Position numbers and translations under genes: made by a program. 64,000 nt of DNA from NCBI RefSeq assembly GCF_002939945.1, contig NZ_MDEB01000003.1:190547-254546 (forward strand), given 5' to 3'. Positions 54,008 through 61,371 of the stretch are shown here, piece by piece. Under the pieces are notes generated by a model. The model made no database searches, was not told where the DNA came from, and saw only the letters and a list, made by a program, of their open reading frames with translations. The stretch comes from Xanthomonas arboricola pv. populi (lineage in GTDB: Bacteria; Pseudomonadota; Gammaproteobacteria; Xanthomonadales; Xanthomonadaceae). Numbering within the stretch: position 1 is the first letter of the stretch; each line of letters begins with the position of its first letter.

Positions 54008-57000
54008 ATGCGTGCGCTTGCTGTTTTGCTGGTCTTGCTGCTGGGCGCACTGCCCTGTGCGGCGAAGATTCCGGAGATTCCCCGTTTCCGGATCGTAGGT
54101 CCCAGCGACGGACTCCCATCGACCATGGTGGTTGCGATCCACCAGGATCGTGCCGGCTATCTGTGGCTTGGCACCCTGGATGGTTTGGTGCGGTACGACG
54201 GCGCAGGATTCAGGACCTGGCGACACGATCCTTCCGACCCGGCATCGTTGCCCTGCAACGCGATCCAGGCGCTGCACATCGATGCCCTAGACAGGATCTG
54301 GATCGGCTGCGGCAAGACGCTGAGCGTCATGGATGCGGGACGAAGCCACTTTCGGCACTACCGCACGGTTGACCACCCGGCGATGAAAGATGGCGAGATC
54401 TACAGCATCGCTGCGTTCGACGGCGCTATCTGGGCCGGAACCACGACCGGTGCGCTGATTCGTATCGATACGTCCGGGGCGATGTCGTCGGTGGATCTGG
54501 GTGCGGTCGATGGCGACCTTGACCAGGCCATGGTCATGAATCTTGCGGCGGACAACCGGCAGCGGCTGTGGATCGGAACCAGCAGTGGACTGGCGTACTA
54601 CGACGGAAAACGTCTGCACCGCGTCTATGTCCCGGACGAACCGAACCGTCAGTCTGCCATCTTCGGTCTGCAATGGGCGGGGAACCGTCTGTGGCTGGGT
54701 AGTGAGTCGGGGTTGCACGTCATGGGCCCCGGCGATCGATGGCGGCCGCTGCCCTGGGGGACGATGTTCGGCACCGGCAACGAATTCTGGGGTGCAGTGG
54801 CTGCCCCGGACGGCGAATTCTGGCTGGGAAGCGGACGCGGTCTGTGGCGTACCCGCGGCGAGCGTCCACCGGTCCCCGCCTTCAGCGGAGAGGGGCCATT
54901 GTCACGCCGTAATGTCATCGGCCTGCTCGGAGCGGCTGATGGAGGGCTATGGGTTCCGATGCACGGCACCGGCCTTGGGTATTTGCCGGCAGACTGGAAG
55001 CGCACTGCGGTGCTCAAACCCGCCGTGCCGACGGGCGATGCCATCTATTGCAACCTGGCCCCTGCCACACGTTCCGGTGGCTTGTGGCAAGTGGATGCGG
55101 AAGGTCGCTTGTTGCGTGTCGATCCAAGCACTGGCGACACGTTTCGGACAGGGTTGCAGTCGTCGCATCTCAAGGACATGGAATTGGTGTCGGCGCTGGA
55201 AGATCGCCTGCAACGTGTCTGGCTGGGCAATTTGAGCTTTGGCCTTTCTCGCATGGATCTGCGTACCGGCGAATTCATCCACTGGCCGTCCGATGGCCCT
55301 GAACCGGCGTCGGCGCTATCGGCGCCTGACTGGATCATCGAGCATGGCGATACGGTGTGGATGGCCTTCATCGACATGCTGCAGCAGCGCGATTTGCGTA
55401 GCGGGCGTGTCTTGCAGCGCATCACGCAGCAAGACTTGCACGGCCTGCGCGATATCGCCGTACAGCAGCTGGAACAAGGTCCGGACGGACGTGTCTGGGT
55501 TGCAGGCGAAGGCGGCATGTTTGCCTGGGACGAAGCGTCACACCAGTTCGTGCCGGTTGCAGGGCTGGAAGGGACACAGATCCAGGCGTTTGCCAGCCAA
55601 TCGCCGGAGATGGTGTGGGTGTATCGAGCCAGCGGTGCAGAGCAATGGAAAAAAACCGCAGCAGGTTGGATGCGCGTGCGCCAGGTGGGCCAGGCCGACG
55701 GCCTGACCGGGTTCGACGCGTCCGCCATGCGGATCGACTCGCGTGGCAGGGTCTGGATTTCCAGCTTGCGCGGGCTGTGGCGGATCGACCCTTCGGTGAC
55801 GCCGGCACGGCTGCGCAATATCGGCACGCGCGATGGACTGACCAGTCAGGAGTTCATTCAGCATTGTCTGCTGATGGCGGGCGATACCTTGATCGGGGCG
55901 ACCAGCGATGGCTCTACCGTGCTGCTGGATACAGCGATGCCCGATGTCGCACCGTTTGTTCCGGCATTGCAGCTGGAGCATGTCAGCGTGCTGCGCAATG
56001 GCGCACGCATCGCGTTGCCAATGGATCGCCCGTTTCAGCTGGGTCCTAGTGATCGGCAGTTGCAGATCGTCAGCCGCCTGCTGTCGTACAGCGATCCGCT
56101 TTCCAATCGTTATCGCACTTTCTTGAAAGGCTTCGACACCGAATGGCAGACCTCGGGCAACGCGGGAATCCGGGAATTCGCCAGCTTGCCTGCCGGTAGC
56201 TACGAGCTCGCGCTGCAGGGAGTAGATCCGCTGGGTAATCGCTCACAGATGCGCTCGCTGCGGTTCTCGGTCAATCCACCATGGTGGCGCAGTGACGCAG
56301 GCATCGCGCTCATTTGCCTGCTTGTATTGCTGCTGAGCACATTCCTCGCCGCCGCCTATCGCCGCCGTGTGCGCATGCGCGCGCAATGGCAGCTGGCCCA
56401 GCACAAGCGCGAGCTGGCCGAACAGGCATCGTTGGCCAAGACGCGCTTTCTGGCGACCCTCGGGCATGAGGTGCGGACGCCGATGACCGGTGTGCTGGGC
56501 ATGAGCGAGTTGTTGCTGCAGACGCCGTTGGATGGACGTCAGCAGGGCTATGCCGGCGCGATCCAGTCGGCAGGCAAGCATTTGCTGCGGCTGGTCAACG
56601 ATGCGTTGGATCTGGCGCGGATCGAGGCGGGCAAGCTGCCGTGGGATTATCGCGACTTCGATCTGCGTCAACTGATCAGCCAGGTGGCCGAGCTGGTGCG
56701 CCCGAGCGCCGCGCAGAAGCAGTTGGCCTTCGCGTGCGAGCTGGATGACGCGCTGCCGCCGGCATTGCACGGCGATGCCAGCCGGGTGCAACAGATCCTG
56801 CTCAACCTGTTGTTCAACGCGGTCAAGTTCACCGAGCGTGGCAGCGTCAGCCTGCGTGTGGCGGTGGTGCCGCAAAGCCATAAGCAAGGGATCCGGATCG
56901 AAGTGTGCGATACCGGCCCGGGCATGAGTGCAGAACAACGCGGGCGCCTGTTCCAGCGCTTCGAGCAGGCCGAAGGCGCTGTGACGCTTGCCCGGCATGG

Positions 57001-57583
57001 CGGCAGCGGCCTGGGCCTGGCGATCTGCCGCGAACTGGCAGCGGCGATGGGCGGTGCGGTGACGGTCAGCAGCGAACTGGGGCAAGGAGCATGTTTTGTG
57101 GTCGAACTGCCGCTGCGCTGGGTGAGTGCGCTCCCCGCGATACCTGCACCTGCACGCGCAAGCTCGCCGCAGGCACAGGCGCCATTGCAGTTGCTGCTGG
57201 TCGAAGACGACCCGACCGTGGCGCAAGTGATCGTTGGCCTGTTGCAGACGCGTGGTCATCAGGTCACCCATGTCCTGCATGGTCTGGCGGCGTTGGCCGA
57301 GGTGAGTACCCGCACCTTCGACGCGGGTCTGTGCGATCTGGACCTGCCGGGCATCGACGGTGCGGCGTTGGTGGCGCAGTTGCGCGCGCGCGGCGTGGGC
57401 TTTCCGATCGTCGCGGTCACCGCCCGTGCCGATGCCGACGCCCAACCGCAGGCGATGGCTGCCGGCTGCAATGGCTTCCTGCGCAAGCCGGTCACCGGCG
57501 AGTTGCTGGCACAGGCACTGGCACGTGTGCTGGACGCCGCCGCCGCCGCCGCCGCTGCGCACGATGCGCCGGCCGCCGACTAG
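54008..57583 (+). CDS. Hybrid sensor histidine kinase with periplasmic beta-propeller (1 of 3)
   Basis: 1191-residue hybrid kinase. A signal sequence (LAVLLVLLLGALPCAA) precedes about 650 residues of Reg_prop beta-propeller repeats (GLPSTMVVAIHQDRAGYLWLGTLDGLVRYDG; RQRLWIGTSSGLAYYDG). A Y_Y_Y domain (YRTFLKGFDTEWQ) and one membrane helix (IALICLLVLLLSTFLAAAY) follow. The HisKA phosphoacceptor is His820 (GHEVRTPMTGVLGMSE). HATPase has N, G1 and G2 boxes (NLLFNAVKFTERG, DTGPGMS, GGSGLGLAI). The C-terminal receiver carries Asp1110 (LCDLDLPG). There is no HPt or DNA-binding domain, so output must go to a separate partner. AAAGGA lies about 7 bases before the ATG. The ligand may be an oligosaccharide by analogy with Bacteroides hybrids. 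Confidence 0.93.
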   Translation: MRALAVLLVLLLGALPCAAKIPEIPRFRIVGPSDGLPSTMVVAIHQDRAGYLWLGTLDGLVRYDGAGFRTWRHDPSDPASLPCNAIQALHIDALDRIWIGCGKTLSVMDAGRSHFRHYRTVDHPAMKDGEIYSIAAFDGAIWAGTTTGALIRIDTSGAMSSVDLGAVDGDLDQAMVMNLAADNRQRLWIGTSSGLAYYDGKRLHRVYVPDEPNRQSAIFGLQWAGNRLWLGSESGLHVMGPGDRWRPLPWGTMFGTGNEFWGAVAAPDGEFWLGSGRGLWRTRGERPPVPAFSGEGPLSRRNVIGLLGAADGGLWVPMHGTGLGYLPADWKRTAVLKPAVPTGDAIYCNLAPATRSGGLWQVDAEGRLLRVDPSTGDTFRTGLQSSHLKDMELVSALEDRLQRVWLGNLSFGLSRMDLRTGEFIHWPSDGPEPASALSAPDWIIEHGDTVWMAFIDMLQQRDLRSGRVLQRITQQDLHGLRDIAVQQLEQGPDGRVWVAGEGGMFAWDEASHQFVPVAGLEGTQIQAFASQSPEMVWVYRASGAEQWKKTAAGWMRVRQVGQADGLTGFDASAMRIDSRGRVWISSLRGLWRIDPSVTPARLRNIGTRDGLTSQEFIQHCLLMAGDTLIGATSDGSTVLLDTAMPDVAPFVPALQLEHVSVLRNGARIALPMDRPFQLGPSDRQLQIVSRLLSYSDPLSNRYRTFLKGFDTEWQTSGNAGIREFASLPAGSYELALQGVDPLGNRSQMRSLRFSVNPPWWRSDAGIALICLLVLLLSTFLAAAYRRRVRMRAQWQLAQHKRELAEQASLAKTRFLATLGHEVRTPMTGVLGMSELLLQTPLDGRQQGYAGAIQSAGKHLLRLVNDALDLARIEAGKLPWDYRDFDLRQLISQVAELVRPSAAQKQLAFACELDDALPPALHGDASRVQQILLNLLFNAVKFTERGSVSLRVAVVPQSHKQGIRIEVCDTGPGMSAEQRGRLFQRFEQAEGAVTLARHGGSGLGLAICRELAAAMGGAVTVSSELGQGACFVVELPLRWVSALPAIPAPARASSPQAQAPLQLLLVEDDPTVAQVIVGLLQTRGHQVTHVLHGLAALAEVSTRTFDAGLCDLDLPGIDGAALVAQLRARGVGFPIVAVTARADADAQPQAMAAGCNGFLRKPVTGELLAQALARVLDAAAAAAAAHDAPAAD

Positions 57584-57807
57584 GAACGGCTAACACAACG
57601 TAGGCAGCGGTTGTCAGGTGGGTACGGACGGCGCGCTCAGAACCGGAGTGTACGATTGATACAGGCCGATTCCGAGCACCGGCCGCGCCCGCCTGACGGC
57701 GGCGCAATCGTTTTGTTGGCCGCTTTTAGGCCGGTTGCTGTGGAGCGGGTAAAGTGCAGTCCCGCCAGGGAGTGCGCGCGGCCGCGCAGGTGGCGATAGG
57801 GACAGGG

Positions 57808-60800
57808 ATGAACATGAAAAACGTGCTGCTGTCGTTGCTTGCACTCTTGCTGTTGCTGCTTGGCGCGGATGCAACAGCGGTGAACCAGATCGAGACCCCG
57901 CGCATGCGCCGGTTCGGGCCGGCCGAAGGCTTGCCTTCGCGCATGGTGCTGGCCTTGGCGCAGGATGGGCAGGGTTATGTCTGGGCAGCCACCAGCGACG
58001 GATTGGCACGCTATGACGGCATCGGTTTGCAGGTCTGGCGGCACGATCCGGCCGAGCCGCGCTCGCTCCCTGGTAATCAGGTGGAGACTCTGTTTGTCGA
58101 TGATCGTGACCGGGTCTGGATCGGCGCCAACGGCTCGCCTGTAGGCATGCTAGATGCAGAGCGCAAGGGTTTCACGCGGTTTCCGGAGATCAACGAGGCC
58201 TGTGAGGGGCAGATCTGGTCGTTAGCGCAGGCGCAAGGCGCCATTTGGATAGGCACCAGCGATGGTGGCTTGTGCCGACGCGAAGAAAACGGCCGAGTCA
58301 CCTCGTTTCATGCGACACCCAATGCAGCGGACGGTCTGCCCAGCGATACCATTTTGAGCATGGCGACCGACGCGCGTGGTCGGCTCTGGATTGCCACGGC
58401 CAGTGGTCTGGTGATGCGTGACGGCGAGCGCTTCGTGCGCATTGCTCCGACGCAATTGAGTACGACCGTGATCAAGCTGAGCAAGGATTTTGACGGAACG
58501 CTGTGGGTGGGCAGCAGCAAGGGTTTGTTCCGCGTAACGTCGGCAGGTGTGCTGGAGCCCGCACCTTGGGCCGGGTCAGCTACCGTGCGTGCCGGCACCG
58601 TGGTGCACGATGCCCACGGCGGTTACTGGATCGGTGCGGCCGATGGTTTTTTTCGAGTTGCGCCTGGCGAAACTGCACTGCGGGTCATGGAAGGCGATCG
58701 TGGTAGTGGGTTTCTTACTGCTCATAGCGGCGTTCTTGATGTTATGCAGGACCGCCAGGGCGGTCTGTGGCTCGGGATGATTTCGCAAGGCATGGCGTAT
58801 CTGCCGCCGGATTGGCAACGGTTCTCCACATTTTTCGAAACCCAGGGAAAATCTCTGGAGAGTTTGTATCTGGTGAACGTCGCCGCTGATGGTGATGATT
58901 TTTTAGTGACCACCGGGGAGGGCCTGTATCGGGTCGGCGAAGAAGGTACGGTGGTGCCAGTGGTGCATAGCGATGTGCTGGGCGGTGGCACCGTGCAGTC
59001 GGTGTTGCCGGCAGGTCGTGGCAGCCTATGGATCGCAATGCGCGAGGGCATCACGCGCTACACGCCTGCCACCGGCGCGCGCCGCGACTTTCCTGTGGAT
59101 GTCGGCACGCCCGATATCCACCGTGTGGAGCTGATGGTGCCGGGTATCGATGGCGAGTTCTGGCTGTCGATCGTGCAAGGAGGCGTGCAGCGGCGTGCGG
59201 CAGATGGACATGTGCTGTCGACGTTCCGCTTCGGCACCGATTTCGGTGAGGTTGGAGGCATGGTGCAGCAACTGCTGATACGTCCCGATGGCTCGGCGTG
59301 GGTTGCAGCCGGTGATGGGCTATGGGTCTGGCAAGGCGAGCGCTTTCGGCAGGTGATCGGCGATGCCAATCGCGAAGTCTACGCGCTGGCGTTCATATCG
59401 CCGCAGGAGTTCTGGGTCGGTCGCCCGGGTGCGCTGGAGCGCTATCACTGGGATGGCCGGCAGGCGCGCTTGCTGAAGCGGGTCGGGCGCGACCACGGTC
59501 TGCCGTCTACCGAAATACGCGGCCTGGCCCTGGGCGGCACAGACACGGTGTGGGCGACGACCTCGCGAGGCCTGTTCGCCTACAAGCGCGGCAAGTCCCA
59601 GGTGCGCATGTTCGGCCAACGCGATGGCCTGCCGGACAGCGAATTTTCGATGCGTCCGCCGGTCACCGGACCCAATGGGCAGGTGCTGGCGCTGACTACG
59701 AGCGGCATCGTGCTGTTCGATCCGGCGCGGCCGTTCGCTCCGGCCCCATCGGCGCGGCTGGTCATCGAATCGGTGCAGGTTCGGCGCAACGATGCCGAGC
59801 GCTCGCAGCCGGTCGCGCACAACCGGCCAGTGGTCCTGCAGGCGCGCGACCGCGATCTGCGCATCAGTGCGCGATTGCTGTCGTTCGTCGACCCGGCCTC
59901 TACGCATTATCGGTACCGTATCAATGGCTACGACGAACGTTGGGTGGAGCAGGGCGCCAGCGGCGAGCGGGTGATCTCGCGCTTGCCGCCGGGCGACTAC
60001 CGCGTCGAAGTGCAGGCGCGGGCCGGCGATGGCGACTGGGTCGTCGCGCCGACGCTGCAGCTGGAAGTGCGCCCACCGTGGTGGTTGAGTACCGCGGCGC
60101 AACTGGTCGCCGCAGCGCTGTGCGCGCTGTTGTTCTGCCTGGGCGTATGGGGACGGCGGCGACGCGTGCGGCGGCAGCAGCAATGGGTGCTGGCGCAACA
60201 GCGGCAGCAACTCGCCGAGCAGGCATCGCTCGCCAAGTCGCATTTTCTGGCAACGCTGGGGCATGAGGTACGCACGCCGATGACCGGTGTGCTCGGCATG
60301 AGCGAGCTCCTGCTGGCCACACCGCTGGATGCCAGACAGCGCAGTCACGTCGATGCGATCCGCAAAGCGGGCTCGCATCTGCTGCGGTTGGTCAACGACG
60401 CGCTGGATCTGGCACGTATCGAAGCCGGCAAACTGGAACTGGTGCAGCAGCCGTTCGACCCGGGGCAACTGACCCAGGAGCTGGCAGACTTCATGCATCC
60501 GATCAGCGAAGCGCGCGGATTGCGCTTCCACTATCGCAATCAACTGCCTGCGCCGTTGGTCGTGCTGGGCGATGCCACCCGGGTACGCCAGATCCTGATC
60601 AACCTGCTCGGCAATGCGATCAAGTTCTCCGAACGCGGCGAGGTCTCCCTGACCGTCAGTCAGCATGCAGAACTCCTGCGCTTCAAGGTGCGCGATTCCG
60701 GGCCGGGGATCGGGCCGGAGCAGCAGAAACGCCTGTTTCAGCGCTTCGAGCAGGGCGAAGGCGCACGTACCAGTTCGCGCTATGGCGGCAGCGGTCTGGG

Positions 60801-61371
60801 GTTGGCCATCTGCCAGGAGCTGACCGTGGCGATGAAGGGCCAGATCCGGGTGCGCAGCCGGATCGGCGTCGGCACCCAGTTCACCGTGGATCTGCCGTTG
60901 CCGATCGACCGCTCCGGCACGCGCCCTGGCGGTGGCGAGGTGCGTGCGGTTGCCGGTGAGTCCCTGCGCATCTTGCTGGTGGAAGACGACCCGACCGTGG
61001 CCGAGGTGATCGCCGGCCTGCTGAGCGGCCGCGGTCATCGCGTGGTGCATGCCGCGCACGGGTTGGCTGCATTGTCGGAGGCTGTCGATGGCAGCTTCGA
61101 TGTCGCGCTGCTGGATCTGGATCTGCCCGGTCTGGACGGTTTCGCCCTGGCATCGCAGCTGCGTCAGCTCGGCCACGCGTTTCCGCTGCTGGCGGTGACC
61201 GCACGCGCCGACGGCGATGCCCAAACACAGGCGCAGGCCGCAGGCTTCGATGGATTTCTGCGCAAGCCGGTCACGGCCGACCTGTTGGTCGAAGCGATCG
61301 CGGCTGCGCAGCAGGCACGCGCGGCTCGGGTGGAGACGGTGGAGGAATCCCCGTGGAGTGAAAACGGATGA
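57808..61371 (+). CDS. Hybrid sensor histidine kinase with periplasmic beta-propeller (2 of 3)
   Basis: 1187-residue paralogue of the preceding gene with identical domain order. It has a signal sequence (NVLLSLLALLLLLLGADATA), propeller repeats (GLPSRMVLALAQDGQGYVWAATSDGLARYDG and others), Y_Y_Y (YRYRINGYDERWVEQG), one membrane helix (AAQLVAAALCALLFCLGVWG), HisKA His819 (GHEVRTPMTGVLGMSE), HATPase (NLLGNAIKFSERG, DSGPGIG, GGSGLGLAI) and a receiver with Asp1103 (LLDLDLPG). Two nearby ATGs (57808, 57814) are possible; AGGGACAGGG supports 57808. The gap to gene 1 is 224 bp. Its stop codon overlaps the third kinase start. Confidence 0.92.
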   Translation: MNMKNVLLSLLALLLLLLGADATAVNQIETPRMRRFGPAEGLPSRMVLALAQDGQGYVWAATSDGLARYDGIGLQVWRHDPAEPRSLPGNQVETLFVDDRDRVWIGANGSPVGMLDAERKGFTRFPEINEACEGQIWSLAQAQGAIWIGTSDGGLCRREENGRVTSFHATPNAADGLPSDTILSMATDARGRLWIATASGLVMRDGERFVRIAPTQLSTTVIKLSKDFDGTLWVGSSKGLFRVTSAGVLEPAPWAGSATVRAGTVVHDAHGGYWIGAADGFFRVAPGETALRVMEGDRGSGFLTAHSGVLDVMQDRQGGLWLGMISQGMAYLPPDWQRFSTFFETQGKSLESLYLVNVAADGDDFLVTTGEGLYRVGEEGTVVPVVHSDVLGGGTVQSVLPAGRGSLWIAMREGITRYTPATGARRDFPVDVGTPDIHRVELMVPGIDGEFWLSIVQGGVQRRAADGHVLSTFRFGTDFGEVGGMVQQLLIRPDGSAWVAAGDGLWVWQGERFRQVIGDANREVYALAFISPQEFWVGRPGALERYHWDGRQARLLKRVGRDHGLPSTEIRGLALGGTDTVWATTSRGLFAYKRGKSQVRMFGQRDGLPDSEFSMRPPVTGPNGQVLALTTSGIVLFDPARPFAPAPSARLVIESVQVRRNDAERSQPVAHNRPVVLQARDRDLRISARLLSFVDPASTHYRYRINGYDERWVEQGASGERVISRLPPGDYRVEVQARAGDGDWVVAPTLQLEVRPPWWLSTAAQLVAAALCALLFCLGVWGRRRRVRRQQQWVLAQQRQQLAEQASLAKSHFLATLGHEVRTPMTGVLGMSELLLATPLDARQRSHVDAIRKAGSHLLRLVNDALDLARIEAGKLELVQQPFDPGQLTQELADFMHPISEARGLRFHYRNQLPAPLVVLGDATRVRQILINLLGNAIKFSERGEVSLTVSQHAELLRFKVRDSGPGIGPEQQKRLFQRFEQGEGARTSSRYGGSGLGLAICQELTVAMKGQIRVRSRIGVGTQFTVDLPLPIDRSGTRPGGGEVRAVAGESLRILLVEDDPTVAEVIAGLLSGRGHRVVHAAHGLAALSEAVDGSFDVALLDLDLPGLDGFALASQLRQLGHAFPLLAVTARADGDAQTQAQAAGFDGFLRKPVTADLLVEAIAAAQQARAARVETVEESPWSENG